DNA from: Gammaproteobacteria bacterium
Lineage (GTDB): Bacteria > Pseudomonadota > Gammaproteobacteria > Pseudomonadales > Azotimanducaceae
Direction: 5' to 3'
NCBI GenBank assembly: GCA_007694905.1
Contig: REEU01000161.1
Coordinates: forward strand, 1 to 64,000
DNA length: 64,000 bases
Position numbers and translations under genes: made by a program. The notes beneath the pieces were generated by a model. The model was not told where the DNA came from. It made no database searches and worked only from the letters and a program-made list of their open reading frames with translations. Of the stretch, positions 17,309-26,223 are shown one piece after another (the stretch's first letter is position 1; every line of letters begins with the position of its first letter).

Positions 17309-18826
17309 ATGCTGGAGCGATACGTCAAACGAATACTGGAGGCGCGGGTCTACGACGTCGCGGTGGAGTCGCCGCTGGACGAGGCGCCGCAGCTTTCGGC
17401 GCGTCTGGACAATCGGGTTCTGATCAAGCGCGAGGATCTGCAACCGATCCACTCCTTCAAGCTGCGTGGGGCCTACAACAAGATCGTGCGGCTGGATCCG
17501 AAGCAGCGCCGCCTGGGCGTCATTGCCGCTTCTGCGGGGAACCACGCCCAGGGCGTGGCCCTTGCGGCCGCACGGCTCGACATCAAGGCCCACATCGTCA
17601 TGGGGCGCAACACGCCACCGATCAAAGTCAACGCGGTGCGCGCGCTGGGTGGCCACGTGATCCTCCACGGCGATACCTATGACGACGCGGCGCGCCACGC
17701 GCTGGAATTGATCGAGAAGCATGGCTACATCCAGATTCCGCCTTACGACGACATCGACACCATTGCCGGCCAGGGCACCGTGGGCATGGAACTGCTGCGT
17801 CAGCAGCCGGGTGCGCTCGATGCGATTTTCGTTCCTGTGGGCGGCGGAGGACTCATTGCCGGCATCGCGGCTTATGTGAAGTATCTGCGGCCGGAGGTTC
17901 AGGTCATCGGCGTGGAGCCGGACGGCTCCCACTGTTTGGCGGCAGCGAAGGCTGCGGGTCGGCGGGTGACGCTGCCTTACGACAAGCTGGATCTGTTCGC
18001 GGACGGCGTGTCCGTGGCGCAGATCGGCAAGGAACCGTTTCGTATTGCCAGGAAGTACGTGGACGACGTGATGATCGTGAATACCGATGCCATCTGCGCG
18101 GCGGTCAAGGACATCTACGAGGACACCCGTTCGCTGGCGGAACCGGCCGGCGCGCTGTCTGTGGCCGGCATGAAGGCCTGGGTCGAACGGCAGGGGGGCG
18201 CGGGCAGGACACTGATCGCGATTCACAGCGGTGCCAACCTCAACTTCGATCGCATGCGGCACATTTCCGAGCGGGCGGATTTAGGCGAGAAACGCGAGGC
18301 CATCCTGGCGGTGACCATTCCCGAGCGGCCGGGCAGCTTCAGGCGGTTCTGCCGAGTCATCGGCAAGCGCAGCGTCACCGAATTCAATTACCGCTATGCG
18401 GACCCGACCCGGGCTCATGTCTTCGTCGGGCTGGCGCTGTCGCCGGCGCGGGATCGGGAGACCTTCGTCGAACGGCTGTCAGAAGAGGGCTATCCGGTGG
18501 TGGACATGACCGACAACGAGATGGCGAAGCTGCATGTGCGTCATCTGGTAGGCGGCCGCGCCCCTGGGGATCACTCTGAGCTGATTTTCCGTTTCGAGTT
18601 TCCGGAGCGCCCCGGCGCGCTGATGAACTTCCTCACGGTGCTGGGTGAACGCTGGAACATCTCGCTGTTCCACTATCGCAACCATGGTGCGGCCTGGGGT
18701 CGGGTGCTGGTGGGCTTTCATGCGTCGAAGGCGGATCGTGCGGCGTTGGTGAAGTCCCTCGGCGCCACCGGCTATCGGTTCTGGGAAGAGACTGATAATC
18801 CCGCCTACGCCCAGTTTCTCGCCTGA
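17309..18826 (+). CDS. ilvA: Biosynthetic L-threonine dehydratase
   Basis: A 505-residue PLP enzyme converting threonine to 2-oxobutanoate, the committed step to isoleucine. The PLP lysine lies in [13 protein letters not shown], the substrate loop is [11 protein letters not shown], and the glycine-rich phosphate loop is [13 protein letters not shown]. Two ACT-like regulatory domains fill the C-terminus ([15 protein letters not shown] and [15 protein letters not shown]), so it should be inhibited by isoleucine. E. coli IlvA has 514 residues. The ATG at 17309 gives the canonical [10 protein letters not shown] start with GAGGA eight bases upstream. No leader-peptide attenuator is evident upstream. 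Confidence 0.96.
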   Translation: MLERYVKRILEARVYDVAVESPLDEAPQLSARLDNRVLIKREDLQPIHSFKLRGAYNKIVRLDPKQRRLGVIAASAGNHAQGVALAAARLDIKAHIVMGRNTPPIKVNAVRALGGHVILHGDTYDDAARHALELIEKHGYIQIPPYDDIDTIAGQGTVGMELLRQQPGALDAIFVPVGGGGLIAGIAAYVKYLRPEVQVIGVEPDGSHCLAAAKAAGRRVTLPYDKLDLFADGVSVAQIGKEPFRIARKYVDDVMIVNTDAICAAVKDIYEDTRSLAEPAGALSVAGMKAWVERQGGAGRTLIAIHSGANLNFDRMRHISERADLGEKREAILAVTIPERPGSFRRFCRVIGKRSVTEFNYRYADPTRAHVFVGLALSPARDRETFVERLSEEGYPVVDMTDNEMAKLHVRHLVGGRAPGDHSELIFRFEFPERPGALMNFLTVLGERWNISLFHYRNHGAAWGRVLVGFHASKADRAALVKSLGATGYRFWEETDNPAYAQFLA

Positions 18827-18878
18827 TCCGAGCGGAGTGAAACCCTGCAGAAGGCGGCCGTGCAGCGGCGCGCCGCTC

Positions 18879-19430
18879 TCAGTCGATGGCTTCGGCCGGG
18901 TCGCCGAAGCGGGCGAACTCCTCCTCGAACATGAGCTTCGCGGTGTCCTTGAGCCGATCGATGTAGAGCCGGCCGTCGAGGTGGTCGAACTCGTGCTGGA
19001 ACACGGTGGCGAGGAAGCCCTGATAGGCGGCTGCCTGCGGTTGGCCGCTTGTGTCCAACCAGCGTACGCGAATGCCGCGCGGCCGCTCGACGTAACCGCG
19101 CAGTCCGGGGACGGACAGGCAGCCTTCCCAGAACCCCTGTTCCGACCCATCGAGGACCTCGATTTCGGGGTTCACGTAGATCGTGAGCGGCACCTCCTCG
19201 ATCTCGCCGTAGCGACTCGGGCCACCGGGGATGCGGATGATGGCGAGGCGGAGCGGGACGCCGATCTGGGGCGCAGCGAGACCGATGCCGCCGGAGTCCG
19301 CCAGGGTGTCGACCATGTCCTCGATGAGCGCGCTGAGTTTCGAATCCGCGATCTCGGCGGCGGTGAGGGCCCGTGCCCGCTGGCGCAGGGTGGGATGCCC
19401 CATGCGCAGGATCTCGCGTACAGCCATCAT
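18879..19430 (-). CDS. def: Peptide deformylase
   Basis: A 183-residue metalloenzyme that removes the N-formyl group from nascent proteins. The three signature motifs are present: GIGLAAPQIG (48-57), EGCLSVPG with ligand Cys104, and HEFDH (146-150) supplying two His ligands and the catalytic Glu. This copy is not in the usual def-fmt operon. It sits downstream of the 5-formyl-THF cyclo-ligase gene, and their ends overlap (the cyclo-ligase stop at 19427 lies inside the def start region), so they are coupled. It may be a second deformylase of the genome. Confidence 0.94.
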   Translation of the reverse strand: MMAVREILRMGHPTLRQRARALTAAEIADSKLSALIEDMVDTLADSGGIGLAAPQIGVPLRLAIIRIPGGPSRYGEIEEVPLTIYVNPEIEVLDGSEQGFWEGCLSVPGLRGYVERPRGIRVRWLDTSGQPQAAAYQGFLATVFQHEFDHLDGRLYIDRLKDTAKLMFEEEFARFGDPAEAID

Positions 19431-20113
19431 TGCGCTCCTTCTTTGGCGGCCGCCACGGCGAGGAAACGTGCCTCGGTGGCGATGCCGTGAAGCGGCACAT
19501 CATGCCTCGCCGCAGACAGTTCGGCGACCTCCTGAAATCCGTGGGCAAGGCCGATCAGGCGTGGGCGGTGACCCCGGGAGCGCCGGAGATCGAAGCTTCG
19601 ATCATAGAAACCGCCTCCCATGCCGAGACGATTTCCCCGGGCATCGAAAGCCACTAAGGGCAGCAGCACCAGGTCCAGGGTCCATCCGGGAACCGTGCGA
19701 GTCACGATCGGCTCCGGGATGCCGAAGCGATTGCTGCGAAAGCAGGTGTCAGGGTGCCAGGGCGCAAAGCGCAGGCGCTGGCTGCCGCGGGCGATGGGGT
19801 CGATCACGGGGAGAAAGACGCGGCGGCGGTGCAGGTACAGCCACTCGGCGATGGGGCCCGGGTCAATCTCCCCGTCCTGAGGCAGGTAAACCGCGATGCG
19901 GCGCGCGCGGCGCAGTTCCGGGCGTCTGCGCAACTGAGTCAGGAGGCCAATGGCGGCCTGCGCCTGGGCCTGCTCGGACAGTTGTCGGCGTGCGGCGCGC
20001 AGTGGCTTGCGCAGTGCCGAACGTCCGGAGAGCGGCGTCTCAGCGTGATCTGTGGCGGGAGGTGGAGGTGTTCCGCTCAAGCCATGGGTCCCCATCGCGC
20101 AGCAGGCATCCAT
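19427..20113 (-). CDS. 5-formyltetrahydrofolate cyclo-ligase
   Basis: This enzyme converts 5-formyl-THF to 5,10-methenyl-THF with ATP, clearing an inhibitor of folate enzymes; the E. coli orthologue is called ygfA or fau. The core starts at SALRKPLRAARRQLSEQAQ. IAVYLPQDGEIDPGPI and the C-terminal LLPLVAFDARGNRLGMGGGFYDR are family signatures. The start is uncertain: ATG at 20113 or 20095; neither has a strong ribosome binding site. Position downstream of 6S RNA and zapA is the standard gammaproteobacterial order, and it is commonly co-transcribed with 6S RNA. Folate recycling fits with gcvT, thyA and folA in this window. Confidence 0.9.
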   Translation of the reverse strand: MDACCAMGTHGLSGTPPPPATDHAETPLSGRSALRKPLRAARRQLSEQAQAQAAIGLLTQLRRRPELRRARRIAVYLPQDGEIDPGPIAEWLYLHRRRVFLPVIDPIARGSQRLRFAPWHPDTCFRSNRFGIPEPIVTRTVPGWTLDLVLLPLVAFDARGNRLGMGGGFYDRSFDLRRSRGHRPRLIGLAHGFQEVAELSAARHDVPLHGIATEARFLAVAAAKEGAQ

Positions 20114-20212
20114 TCCGGTAAACGCGCAGAGCAGGCGGGTCGGAGCACACCGGCGATTCAGAAGTAGTGCGAGGATCCGGAGCCCGGATCGGCGCTTGCG
20201 GCGTAAGGGTAT

Positions 20213-20398
20213 AGCTCGCTCCCCGGAGGTGCCGCTGTCGATATTGTCCTTGAACCCAAACAGTTCAAGGTGGAGGTTCAGGCGATCCCTCAGGCTTTCC
20301 GACGCGCGGACATGCACACCGGGATCTGCACTTCACCCCCTGGTACCACATAAGGCTCGAGGACGTGCACCGACTGGCGAGCATCCCAGGGAACGAGG
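20213..20398 (-). ncRNA. ssrS: 6S RNA
   Basis: The interval between zapA and the cyclo-ligase gene holds a 6S RNA of about 186 nucleotides that would bind sigma-70 RNA polymerase in stationary phase. The ends pair: CTCGTTCCC at the 5' end (complement of 20389-20397) with GGGAGCGAG at the 3' end (complement of 20215-20223). The 3' half carries the conserved hairpin CCTTGAACTGTTTGGGTTC with AAGG completing it, matching the CCUUGAACC...GGUUCAAGG element of gammaproteobacterial 6S RNA. Length and location match E. coli ssrS (184 nt). Exact ends are my estimate. Confidence 0.88.
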
Positions 20399-20402
20399 AT
20401 CG

Positions 20403-20432
20403 AGCATACAGGAGAAGGGGGGCGGTGGTCAG
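20403..20432 (-). promoter_or_regulatory. Probable 6S RNA promoter
   Basis: On the minus strand TATGCT (20408-20403) lies about five bases before the inferred 6S 5' end. A CTGACC box (20432-20427) lies 18 bases upstream as a -35. It overlaps the last codons of zapA. The spacing fits a sigma-70 promoter, which is expected for this RNA. Confidence 0.55.
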
Positions 20433-20740
20433 CTTGCGCGCAGTTCGCGGACTTCGCCGAGCACCTTTGCGATACGCTCGTTGAGACGCTGGATGGACTG
20501 CTTCGCCTCGCCGCTGTTGCGATTCATGGAAAGCAGTTCGTGAGCGATGTTCAGGGCCGCCATGACCGCAATGCGCTCGCTGCCGACGATCTTTCCGGTA
20601 TTGCGGATCCCCCGCATCTGCTCGTCGAGATACCGCGCGGAGCGTTCAAGGCCTTCGCGCTCGTCGGCCGGGCAGCTCACCTGGTAATCGCGACCGAGGA
20701 TGCTGACGGTCACCGTGATCGGGGTATTGGCCTGACTCAT
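20429..20740 (-). CDS. zapA: Cell division protein ZapA
   Basis: A 103-residue FtsZ-ring stabiliser. The N-terminal globular part (ITVTVSILGRDYQVSCPADE) and LERSARYLDEQMRGIR are typical of ZapA, and the C-terminal half (NIAHELLSMNRNSGEAKQSI) forms the dimerising coiled coil. It crosslinks FtsZ filaments in the cytoplasm. The gene overlaps the upstream zapB-like gene by four bases, so the two are translated together, and 6S RNA follows immediately. Confidence 0.93.
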   Translation of the reverse strand: MSQANTPITVTVSILGRDYQVSCPADEREGLERSARYLDEQMRGIRNTGKIVGSERIAVMAALNIAHELLSMNRNSGEAKQSIQRLNERIAKVLGEVRELRAS

Positions 20741-20946
20741 CCATCCTGCTCCAGCGACTTCAGACGGCTGATCATGGCCTCAACCTTGCTCTTCGCCAGC
20801 TCGTTCTTCTCGATGAGCTGGGCGCGTTCGCTGGCCCAATCGGAATGACGACCCAAGAGTGTCTGGTTCTCATGGGCAAGCTGTTCGCACAGGCGCACGA
20901 GCTCCTCGATGCGACTTTCAAGCGTATGCAGTTCGTGCTCACTCAT
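20737..20946 (-). CDS. TIGR02449-type small coiled-coil (ZapB-like) protein
   Basis: A 69-residue protein that is almost entirely coiled coil, with heptads rich in Leu, Glu and Lys (LESRIEELVRLCEQLAHENQ). It matches the small protein commonly encoded just upstream of zapA in gammaproteobacteria (TIGR02449 by memory), with ZapB-like character. A cell-division role is likely by association only. Its ATG is the first gene of the operon under the strong promoter at 20988-21016. Confidence 0.85.
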   Translation of the reverse strand: MSEHELHTLESRIEELVRLCEQLAHENQTLLGRHSDWASERAQLIEKNELAKSKVEAMISRLKSLEQDG

Positions 20947-20987
20947 GGCCGGGACCCTGGGCGGGGCGGTCGGAAAACGACCGCGCC

Positions 20988-21016
20988 ACTATAGGATTGG
21001 CCCCGTGGGCGGTCAA
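20988..21016 (-). promoter_or_regulatory. Sigma-70 promoter of the zapB-like/zapA/6S operon
   Basis: On the minus strand TTGACC (complement of 21011-21016) and TATAGT (complement of 20988-20993) are separated by exactly 17 bases. Each has one mismatch to the consensus. Transcription would start near 20981, giving a leader of about 35 bases. This is the clearest promoter in the window. Confidence 0.75.
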
Positions 21017-21110
21017 CGCAGTCTCAAGCCGTGTCCGATACGCTGACTCGCGGTCGAGATGGGCGGTCGGAAGCAGGTATCATCCGCGCTCCTTGCCTGC
21101 GGAGCCTCTC

Positions 21111-21674
21111 ATGGGTACGCGCGTTTCCGCATCCGCTCTGGACTGGAACGAGACGTCCGCGCGACTCGTGGACTTGTTCGACTGGATTCAGCCGGCGGAG
21201 CTGCACGGGCTGCTCTGCGGCAGTGCGTGTGCTGGCGGCGGACTCGACGACCGTGCATGGTTGCAGCGCATCCGCGAACACGCGGGGGCGCAGTTGTCGG
21301 ATCAGGCTGATTCGTCCGACCTGCTCTGGTTCCGCAATCGCGCGCTGGTGAATCTCGGCGATGCCGACTTGCGCTTCGATCTGCTCCTGCCGGACGCGGA
21401 TGCAGCCTTGCCGGAACGTCTCGATGCGCTGGCAGGCTGGTGCTCCGGGTTCCTTTCCGGTTTCGGTCTCGCCGGCGGTCGTGCCGAGACCCTCGATGCC
21501 GACGGGGCATCGGGGCTGGTGGATCTTGCGGCCATAGCCGACGTCGATCCGGGTGCGTCGGAGTCCGATGCGGATGCGGAGGAGAGCTATGCCGAACTGG
21601 TTGAGTACGTACGGGTCGTGGTGCTGCTGATCCTGCAGCAGCGGGTCGCGAACGATCAGAGGGGTGCGACATGA
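21111..21674 (+). CDS. YgfB/UPF0149-family protein
   Basis: A 187-residue all-helical cytosolic protein of the UPF0149 (YgfB/YecA) family. Family landmarks are PAELHGLLCGSACAGG near residues 22-40, LDALAGWCSGFLSGFGLAG in the middle, and an acidic stretch (SESDADAEESYAELVEYVRV) near the end. In Pseudomonas aeruginosa YgfB is reported to affect ampDh3 expression and beta-lactam resistance; whether that applies here is unknown. The ATG at 21111 has GGAG eight bases before it. The stop overlaps the pepP start (ATGA), matching the conserved ygfB-pepP-ubiH order. Confidence 0.9.
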   Translation: MGTRVSASALDWNETSARLVDLFDWIQPAELHGLLCGSACAGGGLDDRAWLQRIREHAGAQLSDQADSSDLLWFRNRALVNLGDADLRFDLLLPDADAALPERLDALAGWCSGFLSGFGLAGGRAETLDADGASGLVDLAAIADVDPGASESDADAEESYAELVEYVRVVVLLILQQRVANDQRGAT

Positions 21675-23092
21675 GTCAGACTGAGGCCAAGCGCAGCGGC
21701 GCGCCCGCGCCGAAGAAGATGGCGCGGGCGAAATCCCGGGCAGCGCCCCCAGACCTGAACGTCGTGCGCTCTACGGGGATCGCGCCGGCAGAATACACCC
21801 GCCGCCGTCGCCGGCTCATGGATGGCCTGCACGAGGACGCGGTGGCGCTCATTCCCGGTGCCCTGGTGCGGCTGCGCAACGGCGATACCGGCTATCCGTT
21901 CCGGCAGGATTCCAACTTCCTCTACCTCACGGGCTTCGCTGAGCCCCAGTCGCTGCTGGTGCTGGTTCCCGGCCGCCCCCAGGGTGAGAGCATCCTGTTC
22001 TGCCGGGAGCGTGAGCCGCGGGCGGAGCGCTACGATGGTGAACGGCTCGGTCCGGAGCGTGCGGCGTCGGCGCTAGGCCTGGACGACGCGTTCCCATGGG
22101 AGGACAGCGACGAGATCCTGTCCGGATTGATCGAAGGCCGACGACGCATCTACTTCCCGCTCGGAGCGGACGCCGACTTCGACCGACGGGTGCTGGGCTG
22201 GGTTCAGCTGCTGCGTTCCCGGGTCGGTTCCGACTCGCTACCCCAGTGCGAGTTCGTCGACATCGGCCACCTGCTGCATGATCTCCGCCTGGTGAAGAGT
22301 GCAGCTGAACTCAGGCTCATGCGGCAGGCGGGCGCCATCTCCGCCGAGGCCCATTGCCGAGCCATGCAGGTCTGTCGGCCGGGTATGACGGAGAGCGATC
22401 TTGAGGCGGAGCTGCTCTACAGCTTCCGCCGCGCCGGCGCTCGGGAGCCGGCCTACGAGTGCATCGTGGCCGGCGGCGAGAATGCCTGTACGTTGCATTA
22501 CGTCCGCAACAGCGATGCGCTGGCAGACGGCGCGCTGGTGCTGATCGACGCCGGCTGCGAGTACGCAGGCTATGCGGCAGACATCACGCGCACGTTCCCC
22601 ACATCCGGTCGCTTCACACCGGTGCAGCGTGAGCTCTACGACCTGGTGCTGTCGGCCCAGCACGCAGCCATCGACGCGGCCCGCAGTGGCGCTCATTTCA
22701 ATGCGCCTCACGAAGCGGCGGTGCGGGTGCTCACGCAGGGGCTCGTGGACCTGAAGCTGCTGGACGGTCCGCTGGACAAGCTGATCGAGACCGAGGCCGC
22801 GCGGCGCTTCTGCATGCACAAGACGTCGCACTGGCTCGGTCTCGATGTGCACGACGTCGGCGATTACCGGGTCGGCGAGGCATGGCGGGAACTGGAACCG
22901 GGCATGGTCCTGACGGTGGAGCCTGGCCTGTACTTTCCGCCGGAACTCGACGACGTACCGGAGGCCTTCAAGGGCATCGGCATCCGGATCGAGGACGACG
23001 TGGTCATCACCCGTGGCGAGCCGGAAGTGCTCACCGGCGGGGTGCCGAAGTCCCCGGACGCCATCGAGGCGCTGATGGCCGAGGGGCGATGA
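21671..23092 (+). CDS. pepP: Xaa-Pro aminopeptidase P
   Basis: A 473-residue cytosolic M24B metallopeptidase that removes N-terminal residues preceding proline. The N-terminal creatinase-like domain includes GYPFRQDSNFLYLTGF, a hallmark of PepP. The pita-bread catalytic domain contains metal ligands in LIDAGCEYAGYAADITRTFP (two Asp), HKTSHWLGLDVHDVG (His), TVEPGLY (Glu) and GIRIEDD (Glu). A roughly 30-residue basic N-terminal extension (KKMARAKSRAAPP) precedes the usual start and may indicate initiation further in. It overlaps ygfB by four bases upstream and ubiH by four bases downstream. Confidence 0.95.
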   Translation: MSQTEAKRSGAPAPKKMARAKSRAAPPDLNVVRSTGIAPAEYTRRRRRLMDGLHEDAVALIPGALVRLRNGDTGYPFRQDSNFLYLTGFAEPQSLLVLVPGRPQGESILFCREREPRAERYDGERLGPERAASALGLDDAFPWEDSDEILSGLIEGRRRIYFPLGADADFDRRVLGWVQLLRSRVGSDSLPQCEFVDIGHLLHDLRLVKSAAELRLMRQAGAISAEAHCRAMQVCRPGMTESDLEAELLYSFRRAGAREPAYECIVAGGENACTLHYVRNSDALADGALVLIDAGCEYAGYAADITRTFPTSGRFTPVQRELYDLVLSAQHAAIDAARSGAHFNAPHEAAVRVLTQGLVDLKLLDGPLDKLIETEAARRFCMHKTSHWLGLDVHDVGDYRVGEAWRELEPGMVLTVEPGLYFPPELDDVPEAFKGIGIRIEDDVVITRGEPEVLTGGVPKSPDAIEALMAEGR

Positions 23093-24294
23093 CCGGGCAT
23101 GCCACCATCGCGGTGGTGGGTGCCGGAGTGGTTGGCGCCGTCACGGCGCTGATGCTGCATCGTGCCGGCGTGGATGTCGTGGTGCTGGAACAGCGGCCGC
23201 CGGAAGCCGTTGCGCCCACTGTCGGGACGCTGGGCGAGGATCTGCGCACCTGGGCCCTGTCGCCCGCATCGTTGGCGCTGCTGGACGAGCTGGACGTCTG
23301 GGACGCGTCCTGTCGTGCTGCCTCCTGCAGCTATCACGGCATGGAGGTGTGGGACGGCGAAGGCACCGGGCGGATCAGCTTTACTGCCGCTGAGGCGCAG
23401 GTCCCGGAACTCGGCCGCATTCTGCCGAATCAGGTGCTGGTGACCCGGCTGTGGGACGCGCTGGCGCGGGAGGGCATCCTTTGCCTCGACGGGCGCACGG
23501 TGGTGGCCTTCGAAGCCGCAGCGACACGCAGTACGCTGACCCTGGATGATGCCACCACGCTGACTGCCGGGCTGGTGGTGGCCGCGGATGGCGGTGACTC
23601 GAAGATGCGCGACCTCGCCGGCATCGAAGTGGATGAAGAGGACACTGGACAACGTGCGATCGCGACGCTGGCGGTCATCAGGCAGTCCCATGGGGCCACC
23701 GCCTGGCAGCGCTTCCTGCCCACGGGCCCGCTGGCGTTTCTGCCGTTGCCGGACCGCGCTGGCCAGCACCGGGTGTCCGTGGTGTGGTCACTGGATGCGG
23801 AGCAGGCGGCGGCAGTCGAAGCACTGGACGACGCAGCGTTTGCGACGGCACTCGATGATGCCATCGAAGGTCGCTTCGGGGGCATCGCTGCGGTTGACCG
23901 GCGCCTGGGTTTTCCCCTGCGGCAGCGTCATGCCCGCCGTTACCGGTCGCTGGGGCTGGTGCTGGTGGGGGATGCGGCGCACGTGCTGCACCCGCTGGCG
24001 GGACAGGGCGTGAACCTGGGCCTGAAGGATGCGAAGGTGCTGCTGCACGAGCTCCGGCCTCACCTGCGCAGCGGACGTTGCGCCGCGCTGGGGGATCCGG
24101 ATCTGCTTTACCACTACGAACGCATCCGGCGCGGAGAAAATGCGATCATGTTGCGGGCGATGTCGGGATTGAAGCGGCTGTTCGGCGCCGACGATCTGGG
24201 TCTGCGCTGGGCGCGCAACCAGGGTCTGCGCTGGGTGGACGATCTGCCCGTGGTGAAGCGCGAGTTGTTGCGTCAGGCCCTGGGCCGTGCGTGA
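23089..24294 (+). CDS. ubiH: UbiH-type FAD hydroxylase of ubiquinone synthesis (2-octaprenyl-6-methoxyphenyl hydroxylase)
   Basis: A 401-residue flavin monooxygenase. The N-terminal dinucleotide fold is IAVVGAGVVGAVTALMLHRAG, the middle DG motif lies in VVAADGGDSKMRDLAG, and the C-terminal FAD motif is GDAAHVLHPLAGQGVNLG with LKDAK, typical of UbiH/UbiI/COQ6. It should hydroxylate the ring of a ubiquinone precursor at the membrane. Position behind pepP with an ATGA overlap supports UbiH rather than UbiI. In E. coli a second hydroxylase (ubiI) follows; here 289 bases of apparently non-coding DNA lead straight to gcvT. Confidence 0.9.
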   Translation: MTGHATIAVVGAGVVGAVTALMLHRAGVDVVVLEQRPPEAVAPTVGTLGEDLRTWALSPASLALLDELDVWDASCRAASCSYHGMEVWDGEGTGRISFTAAEAQVPELGRILPNQVLVTRLWDALAREGILCLDGRTVVAFEAAATRSTLTLDDATTLTAGLVVAADGGDSKMRDLAGIEVDEEDTGQRAIATLAVIRQSHGATAWQRFLPTGPLAFLPLPDRAGQHRVSVVWSLDAEQAAAVEALDDAAFATALDDAIEGRFGGIAAVDRRLGFPLRQRHARRYRSLGLVLVGDAAHVLHPLAGQGVNLGLKDAKVLLHELRPHLRSGRCAALGDPDLLYHYERIRRGENAIMLRAMSGLKRLFGADDLGLRWARNQGLRWVDDLPVVKRELLRQALGRA

Positions 24295-24583
24295 GCCGCA
24301 CAGGATATGAGAGATTGCCACGAATGATTGTTCACGCTATCGCGGAAGGAGCAACGCTGATGCACTCCAGGCCGAGGTGGGAGCCTACGTCCGCGAAGCG
24401 GGCGTCGCGATCTGTGTCACGCCCGAGTCCTGGGGCAGTCCGCGATCGCAACGCCGGGCTGCGCCCGACGTTCGCTCTGACTGACACCCTGACACGCCTA
24501 ACTCCAGCAATGGGCTGTACGTTGTTCCATGAGAGATCGCGCCGGACGGCGGCAGGGCTGCGAGCTTGGATCGGAGTGAAACG
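24295..24583. other. ubiH-gcvT intergenic region with a 45-base repeat
   Basis: This 289-base interval lacks a convincing gene. Bases 24309-24353 closely match 61303-61349 (about 37 of 45 positions, two single-base gaps; shared core GTTCACGCT-TCGC-GAA-GA-CA). The segment GGAAGGAGCAACGCTGA also resembles part of a glycine riboswitch, which is tempting next to gcvT, but the rest of that fold is not convincing. The gcvT promoter must lie here or upstream; I could not place it. Confidence 0.45.
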
Positions 24584-25663
24584 ATGACGGAACGTACTCC
24601 GCTGCACGCCGAACATGTGGCGGACGGCGCCAAAATGGTGGATTTCCACGGCTGGGACATGCCTCTGCACTACGGCTCCCAGGTGGAGGAGCACCATGCC
24701 GTGCGGCGGGGTGCGGGCATGTTCGACGTCTCCCACATGACGGTGGTGGACGTGACCGGCGAGGGCGCGACCGCCTGGTTACGCTGGCTGCTGGCCAACG
24801 ACGTCGGGAAACTCAAAGCAGCGCCGGGTCGGGCCCTGTACACCGCCATGCTCGACTCTGAAGGCGGCATTCTTGATGACCTCATCGTCTATCGACGTGA
24901 CGGCGGCTGGCGGCTTGTGGTCAACTCCGCCACCCGGCAGGACGACCTTGCGTGGCTGGAGACTCAGCGTCGCAAGGGTGTCACCGTGACGGAGCGTCCG
25001 GAGCTCGCGATGATCGCGGTGCAGGGTCCGGCGGCGCTGGAACGCTCCGCTGCATGGCTCGGATCTGCGGCGGAAGCGGTCGCTGGGCTGAAGCCGTTCG
25101 GATTCGTGGAAGATGGCGACCGTTTCATTGCCCGGACCGGCTATACGGGTGAGGACGGCTTCGAGGTCATCCTCCCCGGGGATGGCGCTGCTGCGGCGTG
25201 GCAGGCGCTGCGGGATGCGGACATCGCCGCCGCTGGACTCGGCGCCCGCGACACGCTGCGGCTGGAGGCCGGACTGAATCTGTACGGCCAGGACATGGAC
25301 CGCTCGGTGACGCCGCTGGAGTCGAATCTGGCCTGGTCCGTGGCCTTCAAACCGCCGGAACGGGACTTCATCGGCCGCGCTGCGCTGGAGCGGCAGCGCG
25401 AGGAAGGCGTCCCGCGGGTGCTGGTGGGGCTGAAGCTGCAAGCGCGTGGTGTTCTGCGGCGTGGGCAACGGGTTCTATACGATGGGCAGCCGGTGGGTGA
25501 GCTCACCAGCGGGGCATTCTCGCCGACCCTCGGTGTCGGCATCGGTCTCGCGCGCATCGACGCCGGCATTGAAACGCAGGAACTCGAAGTGGACATTCGC
25601 GGCAAGTCGCTGCCGGTGGCGCGCTTGAAGCCGCCTTTTGTGAAGCGCGGCGAAGCCGCTTAG
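24584..25663 (+). CDS. gcvT: Aminomethyltransferase, T-protein of glycine cleavage system
   Basis: A 359-residue THF-dependent enzyme that releases ammonia from the aminomethyl-lipoyl H-protein and forms 5,10-methylene-THF. The N-terminus TPLHAEHVADGAKMVDFHGW and DMPLHYGSQVEEHHAVR, then AGMFDVSHM, are standard GcvT blocks. ARTGYTGEDGFEV and LGARDTLRLEAGLNLYG contain the folate-site Asp and conserved Arg. The ATG at 24584 has a CGGAG site; E. coli GcvT has 364 residues. It starts the gcvT-gcvH-gcvPA-gcvPB operon. Confidence 0.96.
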   Translation: MTERTPLHAEHVADGAKMVDFHGWDMPLHYGSQVEEHHAVRRGAGMFDVSHMTVVDVTGEGATAWLRWLLANDVGKLKAAPGRALYTAMLDSEGGILDDLIVYRRDGGWRLVVNSATRQDDLAWLETQRRKGVTVTERPELAMIAVQGPAALERSAAWLGSAAEAVAGLKPFGFVEDGDRFIARTGYTGEDGFEVILPGDGAAAAWQALRDADIAAAGLGARDTLRLEAGLNLYGQDMDRSVTPLESNLAWSVAFKPPERDFIGRAALERQREEGVPRVLVGLKLQARGVLRRGQRVLYDGQPVGELTSGAFSPTLGVGIGLARIDAGIETQELEVDIRGKSLPVARLKPPFVKRGEAA

Positions 25664-25782
25664 GCACCTGATAACGCGATCCGGCCGGCCTGCACCTGCG
25701 CCCGGTCAGACGTCGAGGTAGGACGAGTCGTTTTCGACGCAATGCGCCGCGAGTGCGCCCAAGGCATGGAGAACACATCCAG

Positions 25783-26178
25783 ATGAGCAACATCCCGGCT
25801 GAACTGCGCTATGCGTCCACCCATGAATGGGCGCGCCTCGAGGAGGATGGCACGGTGACCGTTGGCATCACCGACCATGCCCAGGATGCCCTGGGCGACG
25901 TGGTGTTCGTCGAGCTCCCGGAACTCGAGATCGACGTCCAGGCCGGTACCGAGGCCGGGGTGGTGGAGTCGGTGAAGGCCGCTTCCGACATCTATTCGCC
26001 GGTGAGTGGTACGGTGATTGCTGTCAATGATGCCCTGGAGGAATCGCCGGAGACGGTGAACGAGGATCCCTACGGCAGCGGCTGGTTCTTCCGCCTGCGC
26101 CCCTCCGACAAGGCGGAACTCGACGAACTGCTGGATGCCGAAGGTTACGCCGAGGTAGCCGAGAACGACGCCCACTGA
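25783..26178 (+). CDS. gcvH: Glycine cleavage system H protein
   Basis: A 131-residue lipoyl carrier that shuttles the aminomethyl group between P-, T- and L-proteins. The lipoylated lysine is Lys65 in [15 protein letters not shown]. The N-terminal [17 protein letters not shown] and [12 protein letters not shown] segments complete the hybrid-barrel lipoyl fold. The length is nearly the same as E. coli GcvH (129). The ATG at 25783 starts the conserved protein; an upstream in-frame ATG at 25753 region lacks homology. It lies 119 bases after gcvT. Confidence 0.96.
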   Translation: MSNIPAELRYASTHEWARLEEDGTVTVGITDHAQDALGDVVFVELPELEIDVQAGTEAGVVESVKAASDIYSPVSGTVIAVNDALEESPETVNEDPYGSGWFFRLRPSDKAELDELLDAEGYAEVAENDAH

Positions 26179-26223
26179 CTCGCGCTTTGCACCACCACGG
26201 GTCCAACGGACACGGGTCCATTA

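Noticed and set aside
24305-24420. Glycine riboswitch upstream of gcvT
   Set aside because: GAGAGA, GGAAGGAGCAACGC and CTCCAGGC recall the aptamer, and the position is right, but the conserved CCGAAGG reads GCGGAAGG, the AAAGGAC block is missing, no P1 closing stem is evident, and the same segment resembles unrelated sequence at 61303. A covariance-model scan would decide.
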